From assembly GCF_000429625.1 (NCBI RefSeq), contig NZ_AUCF01000016.1, positions 1-64,000 of the forward strand: DNA of 64,000 nucleotides, written 5' to 3'. The first letter of the stretch is position 1, and each line of letters opens with the position of its first letter. A program made the position numbers and the translations under genes. The notes beneath the pieces were generated by a model. That model was given only the letters and a program-made list of their open reading frames with translations. It did not search any database and had not been told where the DNA came from. This DNA comes from Azospirillum halopraeferens DSM 3675. Lineage in GTDB: Bacteria; Pseudomonadota; Alphaproteobacteria; Azospirillales; Azospirillaceae. Below, piece after piece: positions 42,969 through 53,102 of this stretch.

Positions 42969-43949
42969 ATGAGGATCCTGACTGCCGTCGCCGCGCTCGG
43001 CGCCGTGCTCGCCCCGCTCGTCGGCACCGCGGCACCGGCCGCGGCCGAGGAGATCAAGATCGGCCTGATCACCCCGCCGCAGCATGTGTGGACCCGGGCC
43101 GCCCAGCACTTCGCCGACCGCCTGAAGGAAAAGAGCGGCGGCGCGCTCACCGCGGCGATCTTCCCCGGCGGGCAGCTCGGCAACGAGCCGGAGATGTTCC
43201 AGCAGATGCAGACCGGTCTGCTCGACATGGGCATCATGACCGCGTCGATCACCAGCCTGCGCGAGCCCAGCATCACCGCCTGGTTCACCCCCTTCCTGTT
43301 CGCCGACGTGGGCGAGGCGGTCGCCGCCACCCGCACCCCCGCCGCCGGGCAGATGCTGGACAACCTGAAGGGCGTCGGGCTCCAGGGGCTCGGCTACACC
43401 TTCGCGGGCATGCGTCACATCCTCATGCGCGATGCCCCGGCGCAGTCGCTGGACGACCTGAAGGGCAAGAAGATCCGCATCGTGCCCTTCCCCGCCATGA
43501 AGGTCTGGTGGGAAGCGGCGGGCGCGGTGCCGACGCCGGTCCATCTGCCCGAGATCTACCAGAGCCTGCAGAACGGCCTGCTGGACGGCGTGGACATCGA
43601 CCTGGACGCGCTGGTCGGCTCCCGCTTCCAGGACGTGGCCAAGGGGCTGACGGTCACCAGCCACATGGCGTTCCCCGCCATCGCCGTCTACAGCGGTGCC
43701 CGCTGGCAGACGATGACGCCCGAGCGCCGGGAGCTGATCCGCGAAACCATGGCAGAGACGCTGGAGTGGGCCAACACCGCCCAGATCGAGGCGGAGCGCC
43801 GGAACCTGGAAAGCCTTCAGGGGGCGCTGCGCATCGAGACGCTGGCCGACGCCAGGGAGCGCTTCGCCCGGGCCAACGATGCCTTCGCCGCTCAGTTCGG
43901 CGGCCAGCCGCTGGTCAAGGCGTTCCGCGAGCAGGCCGAGGCCCGCTGA
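42969..43949 (+). CDS. TRAP substrate-binding protein (gentisate island, DctP family)
   Basis: A 326-aa periplasmic receptor with a signal peptide to about residue 26 (APAAAEEIKIG). DctP marks include QHVWTRAAQHFADRLKEKSGG, PGGQLGNEPEMFQQMQTGLLDMG and LKGKKIRIVPFPAMKVWWEAAGA, with the Arg and aromatic residues of the carboxylate site. Given the downstream genes it probably binds 3-hydroxybenzoate, gentisate or a related acid. A strong hairpin separates it from the permease genes. Confidence 0.92.
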   Translation: MRILTAVAALGAVLAPLVGTAAPAAAEEIKIGLITPPQHVWTRAAQHFADRLKEKSGGALTAAIFPGGQLGNEPEMFQQMQTGLLDMGIMTASITSLREPSITAWFTPFLFADVGEAVAATRTPAAGQMLDNLKGVGLQGLGYTFAGMRHILMRDAPAQSLDDLKGKKIRIVPFPAMKVWWEAAGAVPTPVHLPEIYQSLQNGLLDGVDIDLDALVGSRFQDVAKGLTVTSHMAFPAIAVYSGARWQTMTPERRELIRETMAETLEWANTAQIEAERRNLESLQGALRIETLADARERFARANDAFAAQFGGQPLVKAFREQAEAR

Positions 43950-43953
43950 GGCA

Positions 43954-43984
43954 TCGGGGGACGCCCGCCGCGGGCGTCCCCCGA
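43954..43984 (+). terminator. intercistronic stem-loop between TRAP receptor and permease genes
   Basis: TCGGGGGACGCCCG (43954-43967) pairs perfectly with 43971-43984 over a 3-nt loop. Such hairpins after a binding-protein gene typically protect its mRNA, giving more receptor than permease. Confidence 0.75.
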
Positions 43985-44011
43985 CCCGGACACCACCCGG
44001 AGACACCCGTC

Positions 44012-44542
44012 ATGCTGCGTACCACGGCCCGGCTCGCCGCCGGCTGGAGCCGGCTGCTGGCGCGCGCCGAGATGTTCGTCTGCAAGGCGCTGATCGTCGT
44101 GTTCACCGCCCTGCTGATCGTCAACGTCGGCCTGCGCTACCTGTTCAACGCGCCGCTCTTCTACGCCGAGGAGCTGGCGATCTACATCCTGATCTGGATG
44201 GCCTTCCTGGCGATCTCGGTGACCATCCACGAGAACGTCCAGGTGCGCATGACACTGTTCAGCGACCGCCTGACCTACACCCGGCGCCGCACCCTGTTCA
44301 TCGTGACCGAGACGGTGGCCGCGCTGATGCTGGCGGCGATCCTCTACCACTCGGTCCACTGGATCCTGTCGCCGTTCGCTTCGTTCGACATGGCGGTGAC
44401 CCTGGGCTGGCCGAAGTGGCCGTTCTTCCTGATCATCCCGCTGTTCAGCGCCGCCGCCCTCTGCCACGTGCTGGCCCACCTGCTGCGCGCGATCGCCGAG
44501 GCCGCCGGCGTCGTGCCGGACCCCGCCACGGAGCCGTCATGA
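44012..44542 (+). CDS. TRAP small permease (gentisate island, DctQ family)
   Basis: A 176-aa protein with four hydrophobic spans and the DctQ signature VGLRYLFNAPLFYAEELAIY near 45-60, followed by NVQVRMTLF. It pairs with the large permease, whose ATG overlaps its stop codon. Confidence 0.9.
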   Translation: MLRTTARLAAGWSRLLARAEMFVCKALIVVFTALLIVNVGLRYLFNAPLFYAEELAIYILIWMAFLAISVTIHENVQVRMTLFSDRLTYTRRRTLFIVTETVAALMLAAILYHSVHWILSPFASFDMAVTLGWPKWPFFLIIPLFSAAALCHVLAHLLRAIAEAAGVVPDPATEPS

Positions 44543-45801
44543 CCGTCGTCGTCGCCTTCGCCCTGCTGCTGGCGCTGGGCCTGCCCGTCGCCTTCGTGCT
44601 GATCGCCGCGACCTTCGCCTTCGTGGGGGCCACCGGCAACCTGCGCCTGCTGGAATCGCTGCCGCAGATCCTGTTCAACTCCATCGAGGTGTTCGACCTG
44701 CTGGCCATCCCCCTGTTCATCCTGCTGGGCGAGCTGATGAACGAGGGCGGCATCACCCGGCGCATCGTGCTGGCGGCGCGCGCCTGGCTGGGCTGGGTAC
44801 CGCACAGCATGGCCTACGTGTCCCTGTCGGCCAACCTGCTGCTGGCCTCCATCATGGGCTCCGCCACGGCGCAGATCGCCGTCATGAGCCGCGTCATGGT
44901 GCCGGAGATGGAGCGCGACGGCTACAGCCGCACCTTCGCCGCGGCGCTGACCGCCTCGGCCGGGCTGCTCGGCCCGATCATCCCGCCGTCGATGATCTTT
45001 ATCATCTACGGGGTGGTCGGCCAGGTGTCGATCAAGGACATGTTCATCGGTGGCATCCTGCCGGGCCTGCTGCTGGCGGCCCTGCTGTGCGCCGTCATCG
45101 CCTTCGGCGCCGCCCGCGCCCACGACGGCCGCACCGCCCGCGCCGAGCGGCCGGACCTGTGGAAGGCCACGGGCGGCGCCCTGCTGACCCTGTCCATCCC
45201 CGCGGTGATCGTCGGCGGCATCGCCTTCGGCATCGTCACGCCCACGGAATCCGCCGCCGTGGCGACGCTGCTGGCCGCCATCATCGGCGGCGTGGTGTTC
45301 CGCGAGCTGAAGTGGGCCCACCTGTCCCCGGCGCTGGAGCGCACGGCGCGCAACACGGCGACCGTGCTGTTCCTGATCGCCGCCGCCAAGGTGTTCGGCT
45401 GGGTGCTCACCTTCAACCAGGTGCCGCAGTCCGCCGCCGCCCTGCTCCAGGCCATGACCTCGGACCCCACGGTCTTCATGGTGCTGGTGTTCGTCTTCCT
45501 GATGATCGTCGGCATGGTGCTGGACGGCATCGCCGCCCTGATCGTGCTGGTGCCGATCCTGCTGCCGATCGCCCAGAAGACCTACGGCATCGACCCCGTG
45601 CATTTCGGGGTGATGACCTGCCTGACCCTGACCCTGGGGCTGCTGACGCCGCCCGTGGGGGCCGGCCTCTACGTCGCCGCGGCCATGAGCGGTGCGGCAC
45701 TGGGGCGTCTGGCCCGCGCCATCCTGCCGTTCATCGCCGTGACCTGCGCGGTGATCCTGGCCGTCGTCTTCCTGCCCGCCCTCACCACCGCCCTGCGCTG
45801 A
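44539..45801 (+). CDS. TRAP large permease (gentisate island, DctM family)
   Basis: The 420-aa subunit has about twelve membrane spans with DctM motifs IPLFILLGELMNEGG, SIMGSATAQIAVM and LLGPIIPPSMIFIIYGVV, then GIVTPTESAAVATL. It completes the first uptake system of the island. The maleylpyruvate isomerase gene follows after 28 nt, so transport and catabolism are probably one transcription unit. Confidence 0.93.
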   Translation: MTVVVAFALLLALGLPVAFVLIAATFAFVGATGNLRLLESLPQILFNSIEVFDLLAIPLFILLGELMNEGGITRRIVLAARAWLGWVPHSMAYVSLSANLLLASIMGSATAQIAVMSRVMVPEMERDGYSRTFAAALTASAGLLGPIIPPSMIFIIYGVVGQVSIKDMFIGGILPGLLLAALLCAVIAFGAARAHDGRTARAERPDLWKATGGALLTLSIPAVIVGGIAFGIVTPTESAAVATLLAAIIGGVVFRELKWAHLSPALERTARNTATVLFLIAAAKVFGWVLTFNQVPQSAAALLQAMTSDPTVFMVLVFVFLMIVGMVLDGIAALIVLVPILLPIAQKTYGIDPVHFGVMTCLTLTLGLLTPPVGAGLYVAAAMSGAALGRLARAILPFIAVTCAVILAVVFLPALTTALR

Positions 45802-45829
45802 CGCCCGTTCCCGTCCGGAGCCCTCCGCC

Positions 45830-46483
45830 ATGACCGCGCCCCTGATCCTGCACAACTTCTTCCGCAGCTCCACCTCCATCCGGGTGCGCGCCGCCCTCAA
45901 CCTCAAGGGTGTGGCGTACGAGCAGCGCACCTACGCCCTGCGCCGGGGCGACCACCGCGCCCCCGCCTACCGGGCGCTCAACCCGCAGGGTCTCGTGCCG
46001 GCGCTGGAGCTGCCCGACGGCACGGTGATCCCCCAGAGCCCCGCCATCCTGGAGTACCTGGAGGAAACCCACCCCGAGCCGCCGCTGCTGCCGCGGGGGG
46101 CCACGGCGCGGGCCCGCGTGCGCGCCCTGGCGAGCGCCGTCGCCTGCGACATCCATCCCGTCAACAACCTGCGCATCCTGCTGTACCTGGAGACCCGCTT
46201 CGGCGCCGACGAGGCGGCGGTGGCCGAATGGTTCCGCCACTGGGTGGCCGAGAGCTTCGGCCCCCTGGAGACCATGCTGGCCGGCAGCCCCGACACCGGG
46301 CACTTCTGCCACGGCGACGCGCCGACGCTGGCCGACGTCTGCCTGTTCTCCCAGGCCGTCAACAACCGCCGCTTCGCCGTGGACATGGAGCCGTACCCGA
46401 CGATCCGCCGGATCGTCGACGCCTGCGCCGCCCTGCCCGCCTTCGAGCGCGCCCTGCCCGAAAACCAGCCGGACGCCGCCTGA
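45830..46483 (+). CDS. maleylpyruvate isomerase (zeta-class GST)
   Basis: The 217-aa glutathione transferase-like enzyme converts maleylpyruvate to fumarylpyruvate using glutathione. The N-terminal [18 protein letters not shown] is the zeta-class Ser motif; [11 protein letters not shown] and [12 protein letters not shown] bind glutathione. Between the TRAP genes and gentisate dioxygenase, its role as maleylpyruvate rather than maleylacetoacetate isomerase is set by context. Confidence 0.9.
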   Translation: MTAPLILHNFFRSSTSIRVRAALNLKGVAYEQRTYALRRGDHRAPAYRALNPQGLVPALELPDGTVIPQSPAILEYLEETHPEPPLLPRGATARARVRALASAVACDIHPVNNLRILLYLETRFGADEAAVAEWFRHWVAESFGPLETMLAGSPDTGHFCHGDAPTLADVCLFSQAVNNRRFAVDMEPYPTIRRIVDACAALPAFERALPENQPDAA

Positions 46484-46527
46484 CCCGCGGCCGCCCGGAA
46501 CAACCCAGCCCGAGAGGAGGAACCGTC

Positions 46528-47568
46528 ATGTCCACCCAACTGGGGACGCTGGCCGACCTGCCGGCCGACTATGTGGACGCCCTGGCGGCCATGAGCGTCA
46601 CGCCGCTGTGGCCGTCCCTGCGCGCCGTGCTGCCCTACGGCATACCCAGCCGCGCCACCCGGCCCTTCGCCTGGCGCTACGCCGACATCCGCCCCCACCT
46701 GCTGCGCGCCGGCGAGCTGACGCCCATCGAGAAGGCGGAGCGCCGCGTGCTGGTGCTCGCCAACCCCGGCCTCGGGCTGGAGCGGATGATGGCCACCCCC
46801 ACCATCTATCTCGGCCTTCAGCTCATCCTGCCCGGCGAGACCGCCCCCAACCACCGCCACTCCCCCAGCGCCGTGCGCTTCGTGGTGGAGGGTCAGGGCG
46901 GCTTCACCTCGGTCGACGGGGAGAAGTGCCCGATGGAGAAGGGCGACCTGATCCTCACCCCGTCGGGCCTGTGGCACGAGCACGGGCACGCCGGCAGCGG
47001 TCCGGTGGTGTGGCTGGACGCCCTGGACCTGCCGCTGATCTACGGCATGGAGGCGTCCTATTGCCTGGAGGGCGAGCCGCAGACCATCCGCAACGCCGCC
47101 GACCGCTCGCAGACCACCTACCGCCGCGCCGGCCTGGTGCCCTACGCCGCGCTGAACGCCCGGCGCGCCGACTACCCGCTGATCCGCTTCCCGTGGACGG
47201 AGGTGCGGCAGAACCTGCGCGACCTGTCCACCGCCGTCGGCCCCGGCGAGGCCGTGCACCTCGCCTACGTCAACCCCGAGACCGGGGCGGAGTGCCTGCC
47301 GATCCTGGGCTTCTCCGCGCAGATGATCCGGGCCGGCGAGGAGGTGGCGCCGCGCCGCCGCTCGGCATCCAGCGTGCTGCACGTCATCGAGGGCCGCGGC
47401 CAGTCCGAGATCGACGGTGTCACCCTGACCTGGGAGGAGGGCGACACCATCGCCGTCCCCACCCACGCCACCGTCCGCCACCGCGCCGACCCCGCAGCAC
47501 CCGCCTTCGTCTTCCACGTCGACGACGCGCCGCTGCACCGCAAGATCGGCATCTACGAGGAGTTCTGA
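46528..47568 (+). CDS. gentisate 1,2-dioxygenase
   Basis: The 346-aa bicupin opens the gentisate ring between C1 and C2 to maleylpyruvate with Fe(II). The metal histidines are in [15 protein letters not shown] (near 107), with a third in GLWHEHGH near 151; the second cupin has [24 protein letters not shown] precedes ATG 46528. It lies 4 nt before the fumarylpyruvate hydrolase gene. Confidence 0.94.
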   Translation: MSTQLGTLADLPADYVDALAAMSVTPLWPSLRAVLPYGIPSRATRPFAWRYADIRPHLLRAGELTPIEKAERRVLVLANPGLGLERMMATPTIYLGLQLILPGETAPNHRHSPSAVRFVVEGQGGFTSVDGEKCPMEKGDLILTPSGLWHEHGHAGSGPVVWLDALDLPLIYGMEASYCLEGEPQTIRNAADRSQTTYRRAGLVPYAALNARRADYPLIRFPWTEVRQNLRDLSTAVGPGEAVHLAYVNPETGAECLPILGFSAQMIRAGEEVAPRRRSASSVLHVIEGRGQSEIDGVTLTWEEGDTIAVPTHATVRHRADPAAPAFVFHVDDAPLHRKIGIYEEF

Positions 47569-47572
47569 TCCG

Positions 47573-48271
47573 ATGACCGCGTACGCCTTTCCCGTTCCGC
47601 CCGTCCCCGCCGTCCCGGTGCGCGGCAGCGGGGCGCTCTACCCCGTGTCCCGCATCTTCTGCGTCGGCCGCAACTACGCCGCCCACGCCCGCGAGATGGG
47701 CTTCGACCCCGACCGCGAGCCGCCGTTCTACTTCATGAAGCCGGCCAACGCGCTGGTCGCCTCCGGCTCCACCGTCGCCTACCCGCCGGAGACCGCCAAC
47801 TACCATTACGAGATGGAGCTGGTGATCGCCATCGGCCGCCCCGCCTTCCGGGTGGCGCCGGAGCAGGCCCTCGACGCCGTGTGGGGCTACGCCTGCGGCC
47901 TCGACATGACGCGGCGCGATCTGCAGATCAAGGCCCGCGAGATGGGCCGGCCCTGGGACCTGGGCAAGGGCTTCGAGGAGTCGGCGGTGATCGGCGATCT
48001 CGTGCCGGCGGCCGACATCGGCCACCCGTCGTCGGGGGCGATCACCCTGTCGGTGAACGGCGTGGAGAAGCAGAACTCCGACCTGTCCAAGCTGATCTGG
48101 AGCGTGCCGGAGGTGGTCGCCCACCTGTCGCGCTACTTCCACCTCGGCCCCGGCGACCTGATCTACACCGGCACGCCCGAGGGTGTGGGCGCCGTGGTGG
48201 CGGGTGACCGGCTGGAGGGGGCCATCGCCGGCGTGGGGTCAATCACCTTCACCATCGGCCCCGCGGAATGA
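47573..48271 (+). CDS. fumarylpyruvate hydrolase (FAH family)
   Basis: The 232-aa enzyme splits fumarylpyruvate to fumarate and pyruvate, ending the gentisate route. FAH-family marks are RIFCVGRNYAAHAREMG, PFYFMKPANAL, the metal Glu pair in YHYEMELVIAIG and YTGTPEGVGAV. The short length is that of NagK-type hydrolases, unlike the longer FAH at 5453. Its stop overlaps the frame of the following regulator region by a few bases. Confidence 0.93.
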   Translation: MTAYAFPVPPVPAVPVRGSGALYPVSRIFCVGRNYAAHAREMGFDPDREPPFYFMKPANALVASGSTVAYPPETANYHYEMELVIAIGRPAFRVAPEQALDAVWGYACGLDMTRRDLQIKAREMGRPWDLGKGFEESAVIGDLVPAADIGHPSSGAITLSVNGVEKQNSDLSKLIWSVPEVVAHLSRYFHLGPGDLIYTGTPEGVGAVVAGDRLEGAIAGVGSITFTIGPAE

Positions 48272-48369
48272 CCGTGGGGAAGGCCGCGGGGACAACCCGG
48301 CGCATGGCCGCCGGCAGCCCGTCCGTGTTACCGGGGCGGCCTTCCCTCACACCGTCCACGAGGAACCTC

Positions 48370-48837
48370 ATGCTGCCCGGCAACCTGCACCTCAAACCCG
48401 GCCACCTCATCCGGCGTGCCCAGCAGATCTCGGTGTCAATCTTCCTCGACGAATGCCGGGAGTACGACATCACGCCCATGCAGTACGCGGTGCTGGCGGT
48501 GCTGCGCTCGACGCCGGACCTGGACCAGATCTCCCTGGCGCACCGGGCGGCGCTGGACCGCTCGACCATCGGTGGACTGGCGGAACGGCTGGAGGAGAAG
48601 GGCTGGCTGCGCCGGGTACCGGGCGTCGAGGACCGCCGGCAGAAGCTGCTGTCCCTGACCGAGGAGGGGCTGCGGGTGCTGGAAGCCGTGGAACCCGCGG
48701 TGGAGCGCAGCCAGGCCCGCATCCTCGCCCCCCTGACGCCCGAGGAGCGGGCCATCTTCACGGCCCTGCTCGAACGGATCGTCGACGAGAACAACGAGGC
48801 CAGCCGCGCCCCCCTGAAGGAGGGCGCCCGGCCCTGA
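48370..48837 (+). CDS. MarR-family regulator of the gentisate island
   Basis: A 155-aa winged-helix protein: N-terminal LKPGHLIRRAQQIS, core LDQISLAHRAALDRSTIGGLAERLEEKGWLRR split across the recognition helix, and wing VEDRRQKLLSLT. Related MarR proteins (MobR type) repress 3-hydroxybenzoate genes until the substrate binds. ATG 48370 has GAGGAA just upstream; the longer frame starts inside the hydrolase gene. It lies between the dioxygenase genes and the hydroxylase gene, whose promoter region carries the operator-like repeat. Confidence 0.85.
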   Translation: MLPGNLHLKPGHLIRRAQQISVSIFLDECREYDITPMQYAVLAVLRSTPDLDQISLAHRAALDRSTIGGLAERLEEKGWLRRVPGVEDRRQKLLSLTEEGLRVLEAVEPAVERSQARILAPLTPEERAIFTALLERIVDENNEASRAPLKEGARP

Positions 48838-48883
48838 TACGGCCGGCCGCGACCCCGTACCGGGGGGCGGTTCGGCGGCAGAT

Positions 48884-48903
48884 AGACAGTATACTGATTG
48901 TCT
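48884..48903 (+). promoter_or_regulatory. operator-like repeat before the hydroxylase gene
   Basis: AGACAGTATACTGATTGTCT contains the perfect 10-bp palindrome CAGTATACTG (48887-48896) inside AGACA/TGTCT arms. It matches the two copies at 42853-42883 (consensus GACAGYAYACTGAYTG) and lies 40 bp before the ATG. Confidence 0.6.
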
Positions 48904-48942
48904 CGATCTTGTAATGATCAACGAACCTCCGGGAGAAACCCC

Positions 48943-50136
48943 ATGACGGACACAGTCAATCGCACCATGGTCGTCGCCGGCGGCGGCATCGGCGGCCTGT
49001 CGGCGGCACTCGGCCTCGCCAACATCGGCTGCCGGGTGACGGTGCTGGAACAGGCGGCGCAGTTCGGCGAGATCGGCGCCGGCATCCAGATCGGCCCCAA
49101 CGCCTTCCACGCCTTCGACTATCTGGGGGTGGGCGACGCCGCACGCGCCAAGGCGGTCTACATCGACAAGCTGATCATGATGGACGGGCTGACCGGCGAC
49201 CTCATCGCCGAGATGCCGGTGGACGCGCCGTTCCGCACGCGCTTCGGCAATCCCTACGCCGTGGTGCACCGCGCCGACCTGCACGGCGTGCTGCTGGACG
49301 CCTGCCGCGCCCGGGACGCCATCACCCTGGTCAACAACCAGCGCGTCGTCGCCTATGAGAACACCGCGTCGGGCGCGCTGGTGCGCACCGAGACGGGCGA
49401 CACCTTCGCCGGCGACGCCGTCATCGGCGCCGACGGCGTGCGCTCGAAGATCCGCGAGCAACTGACCGGCGGCGACGCGCTGCGCCTGTCCGGGCACGTG
49501 GCCTACCGCGCGGTGCTGCCCATCGAGCAGATGCCCGAGGACCTGCGCTGGAACGCCGCCACCCTGTGGGCCGGTCCGAAGTGCCACATGGTCCACTACC
49601 CCTTGCAGGGCTGGAAGACCTTCAACCTGGTCGCCACGTTCCAGACCGACGTGTCCGAGGTCGGCACCAACGAGCCCGGCACGCGCGAGGAGGTCCTCGG
49701 CCGCTTCGGCGCCATCGTGCCCAAGGCGCGCAAGCTGCTGGAGAAGCCGACGGAATGGCGCCGCTGGGTGCTGGGTGACCGCGAGCCCATCGAGAACTGG
49801 ACCGACGGCAACGTCACCCTGCTGGGCGACGCCGCCCACCCCACCCACCAGTACTTCGCCCAGGGCGCCTGCATGGCGCTGGAGGACTCGGTGTGCCTGG
49901 CGGACAAGCTGCGCCGGTGCGAGGGCGATCTCGGGGCGGCCTTCCACGCCTACCAGGAGGAGCGCATCGTGCGCGCCTACCGCGTCGTCCTGTCGTCGCG
50001 CATGCTGGGCAAGCTCTACCACGCCGAGGGTGTGGAGCGGAAAATCCGCAACGCGGTGATGGGCGCCAAGTCCCCCGACGACTTCTACAACGGCCTGCAA
50101 TGGCTCTACGGCGGCACCGGCCTGTCGGCCGCCTGA
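48943..50136 (+). CDS. 3-hydroxybenzoate 6-monooxygenase-like FAD enzyme
   Basis: The 397-aa class A flavin monooxygenase has the GxGxxG dinucleotide motif (GGGIGGLSAALGL), the second FAD/NADPH motif GADGVRS near 160 and the GDAAHPTHQYFAQGACMALED segment near 295. It would hydroxylate 3-hydroxybenzoate at C6 to gentisate with NAD(P)H and O2. A salicylate-type hydroxylase is the main alternative, but gentisate genes upstream favour 6-hydroxylation. The ATG at 48943 has GGGAGA upstream. A long GC stem-loop follows. Confidence 0.88.
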   Translation: MTDTVNRTMVVAGGGIGGLSAALGLANIGCRVTVLEQAAQFGEIGAGIQIGPNAFHAFDYLGVGDAARAKAVYIDKLIMMDGLTGDLIAEMPVDAPFRTRFGNPYAVVHRADLHGVLLDACRARDAITLVNNQRVVAYENTASGALVRTETGDTFAGDAVIGADGVRSKIREQLTGGDALRLSGHVAYRAVLPIEQMPEDLRWNAATLWAGPKCHMVHYPLQGWKTFNLVATFQTDVSEVGTNEPGTREEVLGRFGAIVPKARKLLEKPTEWRRWVLGDREPIENWTDGNVTLLGDAAHPTHQYFAQGACMALEDSVCLADKLRRCEGDLGAAFHAYQEERIVRAYRVVLSSRMLGKLYHAEGVERKIRNAVMGAKSPDDFYNGLQWLYGGTGLSAA

Positions 50137-50168
50137 ACCGCGCGCGGCCCGGCCATCCATAAGCGCCA

Positions 50169-50208
50169 CCGCTCCCCTCCCCCGCCGCCGGCGGGAGGAG
50201 GGGAGCGG
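50169..50208 (+). terminator. long stem-loop after the hydroxylase gene
   Basis: CCGCTCCCCTCC (50169-50180) pairs with 50197-50208, and CCCGCC/GGCGGG extends the stem inside with one bulged A and a 3-nt loop. It is a strong stem without a T-run, 33 nt after the stop. Confidence 0.65.
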
Positions 50209-50684
50209 CGACGTGGATCGGTGGCGGGTGGCCCGGCCCGGGAGTTGGTCCACGGCGGCCGGGAACGGTGTTCGGTCGACATCGCTCTCCGGCCAAGGCC
50301 AAGATTGCCGATGACTCACCCGGCAGGGCGCAAGCGGGCGGTCATAACGTCGATGCCGGGAAGATCGTGAAGCGCCGGACCTGTTCGCTCCGGAATCTCT
50401 ACCGGTTCTCCGACCTGTTGGACTTCGGTCGGTCCGGGACGACAGCGTCGAGGCAACCGAAGAACCGGACCCCATTCCGGTGCTGATAAGGAACCCGGCG
50501 GACCGATCCGCATCCGCTACGTCGACGTTCTCAACGAGATTGCCACGACGTTGAATGCCGCGACCGAGGCATCCCGGCACGTTTGCTTGACGACCCTTCT
50601 CCCGCAGCCCGGCCGGAGCAGCTCGCATTGTGTTGATATGCAGGCTGCCCCATCATCCTGATCGTCAATCGTATGCCTGCCGCA
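50209..50684. other. intergenic stretch without recognisable gene
   Basis: Short reading frames here lack ribosome-binding sites and family resemblance. The base composition is a little lower in GC than flanking genes, and I see no RNA gene, repeat or mobile-element end. It may be decayed sequence. Confidence 0.5.
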
Positions 50685-52046
<1,362 letters not shown>

Positions 52047-52157
52047 GCTCCGGTCTCCTCCGGATTGGGGGGCTTGGGCGAAAGGCAGTGTGCACCGGCG
52101 TTCGGTTGCGGTTAAATCCAAACAACCCAAACCTCACGCAAGCAAACGCTTACCTGA

Positions 52158-53102
52158 ATGCCCCCCGCCCCGCCCGCAACGCCCCGCCCGCTGGCGGCGG
52201 TCTCCGACGTCGACATCCGGCTGCTGCGCGTCTTCCGCACGGTGGTGGAGTGCGGCGGCTTCTCCGCCGCGGAGGTGGAGCTGAACATCAGCCGCGCCGC
52301 TATCAGCCTGCACATGGCCGATCTCGAACGGCGCCTCGGCCTGCGCCTGTGCCGGCGCGGCCGCGCCGGGTTCCGCCTGACCGACGAGGGGCGGGCGGCC
52401 TACGAGGCTACCCTGCGCCTGATGGCCGACCTGGACCGCTTCCGCAGCGCGATCAACGCCGCCCACGGCCGCCTGCGCGGCGAGTTGACCATCGGCATCA
52501 CCGACAACCTGGTGACGCTGCCCCACATGCGGGTGACCGACGCGCTGCGGGGCCTGAAGGAGCAGGGGCCGGACGTGCGCGTGAACATCCGCATGATCCC
52601 GCCCAACGAGGCGGAACGCGGCGTGCTGGACGGCCGGCTGCATGTGGGCGTGGTGCCGGCCGGGCGGCCGTTGCCCGGCGTCGCCCGCATCCCGCTGTAC
52701 CGGGAGCACGCCTGCCTCTACTGCTGCCGCGGCCATCCCCTGTTCGACGACGCCCCGGCCGGGGTGTCGCGCGCGGCGGTGGAGGCGGCCGACGCGGTGG
52801 CGCCGACCCACGCCCGCCAGGCCCCTGACGCGGCCCGCCTGCAGCACGCCCTGAACACCACCGCCACCGCCACCGACCGGGAAGGCGTGGCGTTCCTGAT
52901 CCTGACCGGCTGCTACATCGGCTTCCTGCCGACCCACTACGCCCGCCAGTGGGTGGAGCGCGGGATGATGCGCCCGCTGCTGCCCGACACCCACCGCTTC
53001 GACGTGGAATTCCACGCCATCACCCGCCGGGACGGCCAGCCGAACCCGGTGCTGGACCGCTTCCTCGACCTGCTGAAGCGGACCCGCCCGCCGGACGAAT
53101 GA
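52158..53102 (+). CDS. LysR-family regulator (aminotransferase-linked)
   Basis: A 314-aa LysR protein with wHTH CGGFSAAEVELNISRAAISLHMADLE divided by its turn, and an effector domain containing LRGELTIGITDNLVTLP. It diverges from the aminotransferase gene across 111 bp with AT-richer sequence (ATCCAAACAACCCAAACC), probably its binding site. Its last 83 nt overlap the convergent SGNH hydrolase gene. No hydrophobic export segment. Confidence 0.87.
   Translation: MPPAPPATPRPLAAVSDVDIRLLRVFRTVVECGGFSAAEVELNISRAAISLHMADLERRLGLRLCRRGRAGFRLTDEGRAAYEATLRLMADLDRFRSAINAAHGRLRGELTIGITDNLVTLPHMRVTDALRGLKEQGPDVRVNIRMIPPNEAERGVLDGRLHVGVVPAGRPLPGVARIPLYREHACLYCCRGHPLFDDAPAGVSRAAVEAADAVAPTHARQAPDAARLQHALNTTATATDREGVAFLILTGCYIGFLPTHYARQWVERGMMRPLLPDTHRFDVEFHAITRRDGQPNPVLDRFLDLLKRTRPPDE

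Noticed and set aside
50268..50486. A 72-codon frame in the gap after the hydroxylase gene
   Set aside because: No ribosome-binding site, no recognisable family, and mixed composition unlike neighbouring genes.
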